The position numbers and the translations under genes were made by a program. The notes under the pieces were generated by a model. The model saw only the letters and a list, made by a program, of their open reading frames with translations. It searched no databases and was not told the DNA's origin. A stretch of 64,000 bases of DNA. Source: Pseudomonas sp. SCA2728.1_7 (lineage in GTDB: Bacteria; Pseudomonadota; Gammaproteobacteria; Pseudomonadales; Pseudomonadaceae). Within the stretch, counting starts at the first letter, position 1. Each line of letters begins with the position of its first letter. Shown here piece after piece: positions 51,331-60,415 of the stretch. Where the stretch lies: NCBI RefSeq assembly GCF_018138145.1, contig NZ_CP073104.1, positions 2,108,001-2,172,000 on the forward strand, given 5' to 3'.

Positions 51331-52494
51331 ATGTTTCAGTACTTCCCAACCAACTATGTGTGGAGCCTGTCAGCGATCATCGCCCTTACCCACGGCGGCA
51401 ACATCGGCGAGGTGAACACCATGTGCGCGCCGCTGCGCGATGCCGCCCTGGCCGGCGACGATCCTGGCACCGAAGCTTTCTACGCTGCCTGGAAAAGCGG
51501 TGGCGACCGCCTGGTGGCCCTTGCCGACGACGACCTGGCGCGCAATCGGCGCCTTTCCGCAGGCGAGAAGCTGGGGCGTGCTGCCCTCTATTACAGCCTC
51601 GCAGAACGTATGCAGGCGCACGGCTTCAAGCACCGGCTGGCGCTCTACCAACATTCCCTAGTGCTGTTCGACCAGGCCCGACGCCTGAGCCGGGAAAACT
51701 GCGCACGGGTGCAAATCCCCTACGGCGAAGGTCACCTGAGCGCCCTATACGTGCGCGCCGGCGGCCTTGCTCCAGGGGCACGGGCGCCGATCGTGGTGAT
51801 CATGAACGGCCTCGACAGCACCAAGGAGATGCTGCAGAAAAGCGTAATGGGCCGGCTTTTCGCCCAGCGCGGCCTGTCTGCGCTGTTCGTCGACCAGCCG
51901 GGTACCGGCGAAGCCTTGCGCTTGCATGGCCTACCGGCTCGTCACGACAGCGAGGCATGGGCCACTCCGGTAGTCGATTGGCTGCAGCAACATCCTGAGG
52001 TGGACCCGACGCGCATCGCTGCCCTCGGCGTCTCCCTGGGTGGCTATTACTGCCCACGGGCGGTGGCCTTCGAGCCACGATTCGCTTGTGCCGCGGTGTG
52101 GGGAGCGAACCACGACTGGCGCGCAGTGCAGGAGGCACGGCGGCGCCGCGAAGGCGAGAATCCGGTACCGCACTACTGGCAGCACGTGCAGTGGGTCTTT
52201 GGCGCCAGTAGTTTCGACGACTTCATGGCCAAGGCGCAGCACATGCATCTTGACGGGATCTTGGAACGCATCCGTGTGCCCTTCCTGGTCACCCACGGCG
52301 AGCAGGACCGGCAAATCCCCCTGCAGTACGCCCAGCGCACCTTTGACCAGCTGGTGAACAGCCCGGACCGCGAACTGGTGGTGTTCACCGAGCGCGAGGG
52401 CGGCGTCGAACACAACTCGCTGGACAACCCCAGCAACGCTGGCAACCTCATCGCCGACTGGCTGGCCGAACGGCTGGGCGGCGGCGTCGCCTGA
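51331..52494 (+). CDS. Alpha/beta hydrolase, dihydropseudooxynicotine-hydrolase-like
   Basis: A 387-aa alpha/beta hydrolase with an N-terminal helical domain (about 1-130) and a core with nucleophile Ser235 in GVSLGG (233-238), an acid in HGEQDRQIP and a His in GGVEHNSLDN. The architecture matches the FrsA / 2,6-dihydroxypseudooxynicotine hydrolase group, which cleaves C-C bonds of ring-derived diketones. Following an extradiol enzyme, a ring-cleavage-product hydrolase is a natural role. Confidence 0.82.
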   Translation: MFQYFPTNYVWSLSAIIALTHGGNIGEVNTMCAPLRDAALAGDDPGTEAFYAAWKSGGDRLVALADDDLARNRRLSAGEKLGRAALYYSLAERMQAHGFKHRLALYQHSLVLFDQARRLSRENCARVQIPYGEGHLSALYVRAGGLAPGARAPIVVIMNGLDSTKEMLQKSVMGRLFAQRGLSALFVDQPGTGEALRLHGLPARHDSEAWATPVVDWLQQHPEVDPTRIAALGVSLGGYYCPRAVAFEPRFACAAVWGANHDWRAVQEARRRREGENPVPHYWQHVQWVFGASSFDDFMAKAQHMHLDGILERIRVPFLVTHGEQDRQIPLQYAQRTFDQLVNSPDRELVVFTEREGGVEHNSLDNPSNAGNLIADWLAERLGGGVA

Positions 52495-52512
52495 TTCATT
52501 TGGAGAAGCACC

Positions 52513-53646
52513 ATGGCTCTTATTCAGAAAGCGCTGATCATCGGCGGCGGCGTGGGCGGCATGTGCGCCGCGATCCAACTGCGCAAGCTAGGCATTGCCG
52601 TCGAATTGGTCGAACTCAATCCCGCCTGGGCGCCGGATGGCGCTGGCATCACCATCAGTGGCCCCAGCCTACGAGCCTTGCGCGAGGTCGGCGTAGTGGA
52701 CGAAGTCCTGCGCTTGGGCGGCTGGTGGCGCGCCATTGACCTGCGTGACGCCCAGGGCAACCTGCTGCGTACCGTGCCCATTGCGCCAGCGCTCGGCGCC
52801 GAGGACTTGCCCAGCGCGGCGGGTATCCAGCGGCCTGTGCTGGCGAAGATTCTCAGCGCCGCCACCCGCGCTGCCGGTGCCACTGTGCGCTTGGGGCTCA
52901 ACTTTGAAAGCATCACCCAGGACTCCGATGGCGTCGACGTTCTATTCAGCGACGGCAGCGGTGGTCGCTACGACCTTGTAGTTGGCGCCGACGGCATCAA
53001 CTCTGCCTTACGCCGCCTAGTATTCCCGGACTTCGCCGGCCCGGTGTTCACCGGCCAGGGTTGCTGGCGGGCAATCGTGCCCCGCCTGCACGAAAACTCC
53101 ACCATGTACCTGAGCGATACGATCAAGGCGGGCATCAACCCCATCAGCGACGATCAGTGCTATCTCTACCTGCTGTACAAGCGCGACGGCCTGGATTTCA
53201 TTCCGCCAACAGCCTGGCCGGAGATTTTCGCCGACCTGATGGTGCCTTTCACCGGTGAGCTGGCGGACATCCGCCGGGGGCTGCTCGACGGCAGCCTGCC
53301 AGACCCGCACCTGTTGTACCGCCCGCTGGCCGGGCACATGATTCCGGCGCCCTGGCACCGCGGTCGGTTGGTGCTGCTCGGCGACACGGTGCACGCGACC
53401 ACTCCGCAGCTGGCCTCGGGCGCCGGCATCGCCATTGAGGGCGCTCTAATCCTGGCGGAGGAACTGGGTCGCCGCCATTCGCTGGAAGGCGCACTGACCG
53501 CTTACGCCGGCCGCCATTTCGACCGTGCAAACCTGGTGGTGCAGGCATCGGCCACCCTTGGCCACATCGAACTGAGTGGCGGCGGGCCACAGGCCCATGC
53601 CCAGGTCATGCATCAGACCCTCGAGCTGTTGCGCCGGCCGATCTAG
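52513..53646 (+). CDS. FAD-dependent aromatic monooxygenase (salicylate-hydroxylase-like)
   Basis: A 377-aa group A flavoprotein monooxygenase. FAD-binding motif GGGVGG (11-16), DG-type motif DLVVGADGINSALR (about 155-168), and GD motif LLGDTVHATTP (about 291-301) are present. It hydroxylates a phenolic or N-heteroaromatic ring with NAD(P)H and O2, preparing it for extradiol cleavage. It ends 4 bases into the convergent GntR gene. It lies 18 bases after the hydrolase gene. Confidence 0.87.
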   Translation: MALIQKALIIGGGVGGMCAAIQLRKLGIAVELVELNPAWAPDGAGITISGPSLRALREVGVVDEVLRLGGWWRAIDLRDAQGNLLRTVPIAPALGAEDLPSAAGIQRPVLAKILSAATRAAGATVRLGLNFESITQDSDGVDVLFSDGSGGRYDLVVGADGINSALRRLVFPDFAGPVFTGQGCWRAIVPRLHENSTMYLSDTIKAGINPISDDQCYLYLLYKRDGLDFIPPTAWPEIFADLMVPFTGELADIRRGLLDGSLPDPHLLYRPLAGHMIPAPWHRGRLVLLGDTVHATTPQLASGAGIAIEGALILAEELGRRHSLEGALTAYAGRHFDRANLVVQASATLGHIELSGGGPQAHAQVMHQTLELLRRPI

Positions 53647-54302
53647 CGTGGCGCGAACATCCGGGCACGTACCGACTGCAGATGGCTGCGCATTCGCTGC
53701 TCAGCCAGCAGCGGATCGTGCCCGGCGATGGCTTCGAGTATTGCCAGGTGCTCGCTATGGGTCTCTGACTTGGGTGCATCGGCCTGGCCAAACACGCTCT
53801 CGATCTTTGCATCCAGGCCAAGCTGCGCTTGCAGCCGCAGGCTGTCGTAGAGCATCAGCAACAAGGTGTTGTGAGTGGCTACGGCGATCGCCCGGTGCAG
53901 GGTCTCGTCCTGGCGCTTCCATTCCAGATAGCTGCCAGCGGCCGCCATGTCCACCAGGCTTTGGCGCATCGCCGCAAGGTCAGCAGGAGTGGCATGGATG
54001 GCCGCCTGCCCGGCCAACTGCGGCTCCAGCAGGATGCGGGCACCGATGATGTCGCTGATGCTGATGGCCGAAGCCCAGGCGTGGTCGTCCATCACCGCCT
54101 GACGGGAGCCGATGAAGGTGCCCTTGCCAACGTGTCGCCAGATCCGCCCCTGCTCCTCCAGGCGCCGTAAAAGAGTGCGCAACCGCCCCCGGGAAATACC
54201 CAGTTCCTCGCAAAGCTTGGGCTCCGGGGGCAGCCGTGTGTCGCCGCGGGCAGCCGCCTGTTCAATGTATTCGCTCAGCCGCAAGGCATCGTCGTCGCTC
54301 AT
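53643..54302 (-). CDS. GntR/FCD-family regulator
   Basis: A 219-aa GntR protein. The winged helix is at about 8-70 (LPPEPKLCEELGISRGRLRTLLRRLEEQG, shown in part) and the FCD domain at about 85-210 (HRAIAVATHNTLLLMLYDSL, HLAILEAIAGHD). ATG 54302 has AGGAAAG upstream; ATG 54323 is the alternative. It is divergent from the cyclodeaminase gene across a region with a TTGACA-overlapping palindrome, the likely operator. The 3' end overlaps the monooxygenase gene. Confidence 0.82.
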   Translation of the reverse strand: MSDDDALRLSEYIEQAAARGDTRLPPEPKLCEELGISRGRLRTLLRRLEEQGRIWRHVGKGTFIGSRQAVMDDHAWASAISISDIIGARILLEPQLAGQAAIHATPADLAAMRQSLVDMAAAGSYLEWKRQDETLHRAIAVATHNTLLLMLYDSLRLQAQLGLDAKIESVFGQADAPKSETHSEHLAILEAIAGHDPLLAEQRMRSHLQSVRARMFAPR

Positions 54303-54580
54303 TACGCCAGTTCTTTCCTGCATATCAAAGCCGCCATGGTAGGCCGTGCCAATAGCGCTTGCAAGGTGACAGACGCACTCTCCAGCACCTCAATAAATAA
54401 TTAAGATCATTCAATTTATTAATTGACACATGTCAATTAGTCGATTTAGTTTGATTGGGCGGTGTAGTCCGCCGCTCCAGCAGTCCCCCCCAGCTTCGGA
54501 GGCTTCCCAATGCATCACAGCTTCAGCAGCACCCTCATACACTCGTGCCTGACTGGCACGCGGCCTACGGAGCGTCGGTC
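54303..54580. promoter_or_regulatory. Divergent gntR / cyclodeaminase promoter region
   Basis: AT-rich core at 54390-54460 with the palindrome and a candidate sigma-70 promoter: -35 TTGACA at 54423-54428 and -10 TTTAGT at 54445-54450, spacing 16. Confidence 0.5.
54421..54438 (+). promoter_or_regulatory. Palindromic operator overlapping the -35 element
   Basis: AATTGACA (54421-54428) and TGTCAATT (54431-54438) form a perfect 8-bp inverted repeat with a 2-base centre and contain the TTGACA of the likely promoter. A GntR repressor bound here would occlude RNA polymerase. Confidence 0.6.
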
Positions 54581-55585
54581 ATGAGCGCGCCGCAGACCTC
54601 GCCGGTATTCGTTTCCAGCGCGGCCGTGCGTGAAGTGTTCAATTGGCCGGACGCCATCTCTGCCCTGCAGGCCGCCTATGCCCGGCCTCCAGTGCCAAGT
54701 GCCGTGCCGCCGCGCACCATCGCCAGCGCTGACCGGACCTGGTTGCGCACCCTTCCAGCCATCCCCCCAGGCGGGCGTTACTACGGTGCCAAGCTGATGG
54801 GCATGGCATTGGGCGCCGACCTGCCGGGCGTGGAGTACGTGATCGTGCTCTTCGATCGACAGACCAGCCGCATCGCCGCCTTCGTCGACGGCAACCTGGT
54901 CACTGGTCTGCGCACCGCCGCCGCCACCGCAGCAGCGCTGGACCGCCTGGCCCCAGCGGGGCCGGCCCGGCTGGCGGTGCTTGGCAGTGGCCTGGAAGCC
55001 GCCATGCATGTGCGTGCATTCGCCAGTGTCCGCCCGCTCAGCGAGGTTGTCGTCTTCAGCCCGACACCTGAACGCCGCGCAGCGTTTGCTGAAGCCGTCA
55101 GCCGAGATCTTGGGGTCAGTGCACGCCAGGTCGATTCCGCCCAGGCCGCCGTGGAGGGCTCCGAACTGGTTCTGGCGGCGGCCCGTTCGCGCGGCGAACA
55201 GCCGATCCTGAACGGCGAATGGCTAGCCGCTGGCGCACAGGTGTACTCCATCGGCTCGACCGTACCCGAGCAGCGCGAAGTGGATGTCTCGGTGATTGCC
55301 AGAAGCGATCTGATCATCGCCGACATGCTCGAGGAAGTGCTGGAACAAACCGGCGACATGATTGCCGCAAGCGCTGCCGGGATCGACGTGCGCGCCAAGG
55401 CGATCTCCCTCGGCGACCTGCTCAACGGCAATCACGCGCAGCGCATCCGCTCGGCTCAGTCGCTTCTTTACAAGTCTGTCGGCAGCGGCCTGCAGGATAT
55501 TGTGGTGGCCGAACTGATCCTGGAAAAGGCGCTTCAGGCCGGTTTGGCCACCCCCCTGCCCATCAACTTCGAAACCAAACGCTAA
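54581..55585 (+). CDS. Ornithine cyclodeaminase / mu-crystallin family protein
   Basis: A 334-aa OCD-family protein. The N-terminal dimerisation part includes GAKLMGMALGADLPGVEYVIVLFD, shown in part; the NAD-binding motif LGSGLEA follows; conserved DGNLVTGLRTAAATAAA lies between. Family members are cyclodeaminases, ketimine reductases or alanine dehydrogenases. ATG 54581 has GGAG 8 bases upstream. First gene of the OCD-DapA-ALDH operon. Confidence 0.83.
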   Translation: MSAPQTSPVFVSSAAVREVFNWPDAISALQAAYARPPVPSAVPPRTIASADRTWLRTLPAIPPGGRYYGAKLMGMALGADLPGVEYVIVLFDRQTSRIAAFVDGNLVTGLRTAAATAAALDRLAPAGPARLAVLGSGLEAAMHVRAFASVRPLSEVVVFSPTPERRAAFAEAVSRDLGVSARQVDSAQAAVEGSELVLAAARSRGEQPILNGEWLAAGAQVYSIGSTVPEQREVDVSVIARSDLIIADMLEEVLEQTGDMIAASAAGIDVRAKAISLGDLLNGNHAQRIRSAQSLLYKSVGSGLQDIVVAELILEKALQAGLATPLPINFETKR

Positions 55586-55596
55586 AGGAGCCAATC

Positions 55597-56607
55597 ATGG
55601 CCAGCTACAGCCGCAATGAAGCCCGTGAATGGGCCCGCGAACACCTCGTTGGCGTTGCCAACGTGACGATCCCCACCGTCACATCGGACTTCAAACACCT
55701 CAATGAAAAAGCCATTCGGCACGACATCCAGACCAGCATCGCCCACGGCTTCGTCGGCACCTTGAGCTGTTCCGAGGTCGCCATCACCATGGACGAGTAC
55801 GAGCAGTTCGTGCGCATTGCCGTGGACGAGGCCGCGGGTCGCCTGTTCGTTGTCCACCACGCGGTGTTCAACACCCTGGAAGACAACATCGAAGCCGTGC
55901 GCCGGGCCGAGGCGGCCGGGGCCGAACTGGTGCTGCTGGGCTACCCGCCGTACTTCCACCCGCGTTCGCTGGAAGAGATCTACACCTACACCAAGGCGAT
56001 GTGTGACGCCACCAAACTGGCCGTAATGCTCTTCCCTATCCCGACCTGGGGCTTCTCGCGACTGGACCCGAGTGACCTGCCAGTGTCGTTACTGCGGAGG
56101 TTGATCGACGACTGCCCCAATGTGGCTGCGATCAAGGCCGAGGGCGGTGCGCCAAACATTATGGCCGCCATCGAAGTTCACCGCGCCTTCCACAAGGAAG
56201 TGGTTATCTCCTCGCCCATGGAACACGAATATATCCCACTGGCACAGCTGATCCCGATTCCGTTCTGTGGCACCAACTTCTCGGCCTACTACGGCCCCGT
56301 GCTGCCGCAAGTCCACCGCCTGATCCAAGAGGGCCGCTTCGACGAAGCGACAGCGATCTTCCACCGCATCGACCCGGCGCGTAAAGCGTTCGCCAGTGTT
56401 CCCCAGGCTGGCGGCGGGCTGATCAACCGCGCGCTGTGGAAATACGAGTCCTGGCTGCAGGGCTACAACGGCGGCCCTCTGCGTCACCCCACCGGCCGGG
56501 TCTACGCCCGCGACATGGCGGCCCTGCGACGCGGGCAGGAAGCCGCTGGCCTCAACCCTACCGCCGACCCGGACGCTGACTTCTTCGTCGGCCGCAATCC
56601 GGCATGA
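55597..56607 (+). CDS. Dihydrodipicolinate synthase (DapA) family lyase
   Basis: A 336-aa DapA-family TIM barrel. Schiff-base Lys180 is in AAIKAEGG; the barrel begins at VANVTIPTVTSDFKHLNE. The family covers aldolases, hydratase-aldolases such as NahE, and keto-acid deaminases. It is longer than typical DapA (about 290-300), with an extra C-terminal stretch. With OCD and ALDH it could form an amino or keto acid route, or an aldolase-dehydrogenase end to the ring-cleavage pathway. AAAGGAG precedes the ATG. Confidence 0.83.
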   Translation: MASYSRNEAREWAREHLVGVANVTIPTVTSDFKHLNEKAIRHDIQTSIAHGFVGTLSCSEVAITMDEYEQFVRIAVDEAAGRLFVVHHAVFNTLEDNIEAVRRAEAAGAELVLLGYPPYFHPRSLEEIYTYTKAMCDATKLAVMLFPIPTWGFSRLDPSDLPVSLLRRLIDDCPNVAAIKAEGGAPNIMAAIEVHRAFHKEVVISSPMEHEYIPLAQLIPIPFCGTNFSAYYGPVLPQVHRLIQEGRFDEATAIFHRIDPARKAFASVPQAGGGLINRALWKYESWLQGYNGGPLRHPTGRVYARDMAALRRGQEAAGLNPTADPDADFFVGRNPA

Positions 56608-56639
56608 CCCTCCCTTTTTCAACCAAGGAGATATCTGGC

Positions 56640-58136
56640 GTGACAACCTTACAAAACCTACCCCTGCGTGACCCCAGCCTGTTGCGCGAATCAATGCTGA
56701 TAGACGGCGCCTGGGTCCAGGCCGACAGTGGCAAAACCCTGGAGGTGCGTAACCCGGCCAACGGCCAACTGCTGGCCCTCGTCCCCGACGCCGGGGCGGC
56801 CGAGACCGAGCGCGCCATTGCCGCCGCCGAACGTGCCCAGCGCCGCTGGCGCGAGGAGTTGCCCGCCGAGCGGGCAAGGATCCTGCTGCGGCTTCATCAT
56901 CTGCTGCTGGACAACATTGACGACCTGGCGCTGATCCTGACCTCCGAGCAGGGCAAGCCGCTGACCGAAGCCTACGGCGAGTTGAAGTATGCCGCCGGCT
57001 TCATCGAATGGTTCGCTGAAGAGGCGAAGCGTGCATACGGTGACCTGATTCCGCCGAACGTCCCGGGGCGGCTCATCCTGGTGCAGAAGGTGCCCATCGG
57101 TGTGTTCGCTGCCATCACGCCGTGGAATTTCCCAGCGGCGATGATCACCCGCAAGGCGGCACCAGGCTGGGCCGCCGGCTGCGCCGGCGTGATCAAGCCG
57201 GCCCGTCAAACGCCGCTGTCGGCGCTTGCGCTGGGGGTGCTGGCCGAGCGCGCAGGATTGCCGGCGGGGCTCTGCAACATCGTCACCGGCGCTGCCCAGC
57301 CAATTGGCCAGGCCTTGACTGACAGCCCGGTGGTACGCAAGCTGTCCTTCACCGGCTCAACCGAGATCGGCGCTCGCCTGTTGGCCCAGTGCGCTCCCAC
57401 CATCAAGAAGACCAGCATGGAACTGGGCGGCAATGCGCCTTTCATCGTCTTCGACGATGCCGACCTTGAAGCTGCGGTGAGCGGCGCCATGGCAGCCAAG
57501 TACCGCAATACCGGGCAAGCCTGCATTGCCGCCAACCGCTTCCTCGTTCAAGCTGGAATCTACGAAACCTTCGCCGCCCGCCTGGCCGAGCGCTCGGCTG
57601 CCTTGGTGGTGGGCCACGGCGTCGAGCCCGGAGTCGCCCAGGGGCCGTTGATCGACGACCAGGCGGTTGCCAAGGTCGAAGAGCACATCGCCGATGCCTG
57701 TGCGAGAGGCGCCCGTATACTCACGGGCGGGCAACGCCATGCACTGGGCGGCAACTTCTTCGAGCCGACGGTGCTGGCTGACGTCCCTCTGGAGGCCAAG
57801 ATCTTCGCCGAGGAAACATTCGGCCCGGTAGCGCCGCTGTTCCGCTTCGAAGACGAAGCCGAGGCCATTGCCCTGGCCAATCACACGCCGTTCGGCCTCG
57901 CGGCCTATGTCTATACCCGCGACCTCGGGCGGGCGTTCCGGGTAGTGGAAGCGCTGGAAACGGGCATGGTCGGCGTCAACGAAGGGCTGATCTCCACCGA
58001 AGTCGCGCCTTTTGGCGGCGTCAAGACATCGGGGCTTGGCCGCGAGGGCTCGCGCTACGGGCTGGATGAGTACCTGGAGCTCAAGTACGTGGCGCTAGGG
58101 GGCCTGAGTGCCCCGGAAGTTTCGCAAAAGTCATAG
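56640..58136 (+). CDS. NAD(P)-dependent aldehyde dehydrogenase (succinate-semialdehyde-type)
   Basis: A 498-aa ALDH. PWNFPAAMITRK binds cofactor; catalytic Glu261 is in MELGGN; nucleophile Cys295 is in GQACIAANR. The motifs LTSEQGKP and GGVKTSGLGREGS are of the GabD or 2,5-dioxopentanoate type. It oxidises the aldehyde made by the upstream lyase. GTG 56640 is chosen because AAGGAG lies at 56625-56630; ATG 56604 overlaps the lyase stop and is the alternative. Confidence 0.87.
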   Translation: MTTLQNLPLRDPSLLRESMLIDGAWVQADSGKTLEVRNPANGQLLALVPDAGAAETERAIAAAERAQRRWREELPAERARILLRLHHLLLDNIDDLALILTSEQGKPLTEAYGELKYAAGFIEWFAEEAKRAYGDLIPPNVPGRLILVQKVPIGVFAAITPWNFPAAMITRKAAPGWAAGCAGVIKPARQTPLSALALGVLAERAGLPAGLCNIVTGAAQPIGQALTDSPVVRKLSFTGSTEIGARLLAQCAPTIKKTSMELGGNAPFIVFDDADLEAAVSGAMAAKYRNTGQACIAANRFLVQAGIYETFAARLAERSAALVVGHGVEPGVAQGPLIDDQAVAKVEEHIADACARGARILTGGQRHALGGNFFEPTVLADVPLEAKIFAEETFGPVAPLFRFEDEAEAIALANHTPFGLAAYVYTRDLGRAFRVVEALETGMVGVNEGLISTEVAPFGGVKTSGLGREGSRYGLDEYLELKYVALGGLSAPEVSQKS

Positions 58137-59346
58137 CATGGACTCACCGCCATTACGACCGGTGCTTGGATAAACAGCCTAAAAGGCTGCTTTGCCAAGC
58201 GCTCGGCCGTCGTCCCCTCAAGCGAAAACGGCCAGAAAACCCATCAGTCGCGCGTGCGACCATCCAGCCCCAACGGCGTTTCAAACTGAATCCCGAGCAG
58301 TACACCCGCCGAAATACCATCATGGCTGTCACAACCAAAATGCGGCGCATTCAACTGTTCGAACTCCATACATTATTAATACACGGGCTTACCACAGTAC
58401 CATTCGAGACCAGGAAGATTGCATCAAGGTCCAGAGAAATTTAATTACGCGGCGTGCCATGTGAACTGCCAACCTACGCATAGGCGCCCTCTAGAAACTT
58501 TTGTTCATGATTGGTCAGCCTTACCTAATGCGCCGACAACGCATAGCAGTCAAAGGGGCGGCTCCGCCAAGGGGCTGAAAGTATCAACCCTGTACTGACC
58601 TGAGATTGGAGCGTGGTTTCATCATCAAGTATTCGGTAGCCAGCAGCGTAACCTGCCAATGCTGTCGGGTGCTGTTCGCCGTGACGCGAGCCACCGTCTT
58701 CACGCTACAATCTTTTTTTAGTCCACGCATAGACCCCATTCAGTCCTTTATTCGTACGCGACTCACGGAAATACAATCGGACGTCGTCGACGCCCCCTAT
58801 GTCGGGCACGAGCAAACTAGTTCTGTTCAATGGCCAAATCGCAAACGTAGAACATTCCCTTAAATTTGAATCCGCCTTTCTGAACTGAACCATTGTCTCG
58901 GGGCACTAGGTGCAGATAAATCAGCTCCTCCGTTTGAGTATTGGCCTCAATTCGGCCATTTTTCAGTGCCCAGCCCTATATACCCATCTGCGTTGGCTCG
59001 ACCTGATCAGCAATCATCTCTTTAGTGAGTTGAGCTGGCTGGCGGTTGTGGTTATTTTGATGAAGAATCCCATGTACAACGATCTTCGTAAATTCGTATA
59101 TGGACTCCTCCTCGTTACAAACCTCCTTTGCTTTGGCGCCCGTGCCGACTGCACATATTCGGCCTCTTACTACGGCATCGTTTTGATGCAGGGCCATGAT
59201 GGGCTATTCGCGCGTCGGCTCCCAATCGCTTTTACGTGCTTTACGCACCTGGACATTAAGGGTTTTGCCGACGCCGGTTCGACCGGTTTGCCATTGCTCG
59301 AGTTGCTTCGCAATCGAGGTGTGTGGGGCTTCTCCCGGATGAATGG
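58137..59346. other. Right cargo flank, no gene supported
   Basis: About 1.2 kb without a convincing gene. Short open frames on both strands lack family features or ribosome-binding sites. A terminator-like stem sits at its left edge and transposase scraps at its right, so it is probably decayed mobile-element and spacer DNA. Confidence 0.5.
58175..58189 (+). terminator. Candidate terminator after the aldehyde dehydrogenase
   Basis: CAGCCT (58175-58180) and AGGCTG (58184-58189) enclose AAA and are followed by CTTTG. It lies 38 bases after the stop. The T-run is short. Confidence 0.5.
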
Positions 59347-59433
59347 GTCAGGCCGCTGCCCGATCCAGTTGGTAATCAGTGCCGTTGTGCAGCATCGCCC
59401 AAGCCATGCGTGCAGTTTTGTTGGCCAATGGTT
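59347..59433 (-). pseudogene. IS110-family transposase, C-terminal scrap
   Basis: On the minus strand the frame reads NKTARMAWAMLHNGTDYQL and stops at 59347-59349, the typical C-terminus of IS110-type transposases. A stop lies just upstream at 59434-59436, so only about 28 codons survive. Confidence 0.7.
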
Positions 59434-59489
59434 GTCACCCATGCTTTGACTATTCAAGCGTATTGCCTGGTGGATAGATGGTCTGAGTT

Positions 59490-59830
59490 GTGCAACCGGG
59501 TCGGAAACAAGAAGTCCTCGCTGCGTAGCCTGTCCGACGAAATCCAAGTGCTGCCCGAACACTGCGTTTCGCAGGCTCGCTCGCAGCGGCCATGAAGCCG
59601 CTCGTGATGTGGCTCGGCGCATCGCAGCGACGGCGCAATACGTGCGCTCTCGCCACGAACGTAAAAAGGTCGAAATGTTGTTTGCCCACCTCAAGCGCAT
59701 CCTGAAACTTAATCGCTTGCAACTACGTGGCATGAGTGGCGCGACTGATGAATTCTCCCTGGCCGCTGCGGCACAGAACCTGCGACGGCTGGCCAAATTT
59801 ACATCTCAATGGCCACCGGTCACGGGATAG
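59490..59830 (+). pseudogene. DDE transposase, C-terminal fragment (IS1182/IS5-like)
   Basis: The frame ending at 59830 reads KCCPNTAFRRLARSGHEAAR, then ERKKVEMLFAHLKRIL and GATDEFSLAAAAQNLRRLA, a typical transposase C-terminus with the YREK-like Arg/Lys/Glu helix. No start and no N-terminal domains are present. With the IS110 scrap on the other strand, it marks two nested insertions at the right cargo edge. Confidence 0.7.
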
Positions 59831-60383
59831 GTGCGTCTGCACCAAGCAAAAAACCTCAAACCAACCCAATAACAGAGCAGCAAAGGTCAACGAAGAGCCG
59901 AGAAACCACTCAACGTGGTGAGTAGTTTCTCCAGTGGTTGGCGTGCCTGAGCTCAGGCGAGCTGAAAATCCGAGTTTTTCAACAGAATCGGCCGATTTCT
60001 GCCTATCGCGACCGGCGGAAAACGATCGAGGTAGTGTGAAAACGTTCTAAGGGCAAGTTTGACAGTCAGGACTGGAACGAAAGTCGCGTTCCCACGAAAA
60101 TTTTAGGTCTGCGGATTAACCAGACGCTGGCAGATTTCACGTAGCAACGCAGACTACAAACCGGTGTATGCGTTTTCACACAGCCTGAGCCACGCGATCA
60201 TCATCTTTCGTTACCCGTTCGACGAAGCTCATTGAGAAGAGTGGAGTCGCCCAAAATCCCCAACCATTTTTCACCAAAGGCTGAAGGGCCACATAGCTGC
60301 AAGTAAACATCTCCAGCGCTCCCCCAGAAAAAGCGATCCACCGTCACTCGCTTTTCTTACTGAACAACCCCTCTATTAGCTCA
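59831..60383. other. Right insertion-sequence scar and spacer
   Basis: Contains inverted 11-mers GTGTGAAAACG (60034-60044) and CGTTTTCACAC (60171-60181), of the kind found at IS ends, and sequence typical of IS downstream regions (TTTTTCAACAG near 59975). No gene is seen. The last 200 bases probably belong to the ICE leader before the RAQPRD gene. Confidence 0.5.
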
Positions 60384-60414
60384 ATTCTGACCCCATATTC
60401 ACATGGGGCAGAAT
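60384..60414 (+). promoter_or_regulatory. Hairpin burying the RAQPRD ribosome-binding site
   Basis: ATTCTGACCCCAT (60384-60396) pairs with ATGGGGCAGAAT (60403-60414), 12 pairs with one bulged A and a 6-base loop. The only purine-rich ribosome-binding stretch, GGGG at 60405-60408, is within the stem, and the ATG follows at 60416. Confidence 0.6.
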
Positions 60415-60415
60415 C

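Noticed and set aside
58910-59449. 179-codon frame on the plus strand
   Set aside because: It covers the IS110 remnant on the minus strand, has no ribosome-binding site and no recognisable motif.
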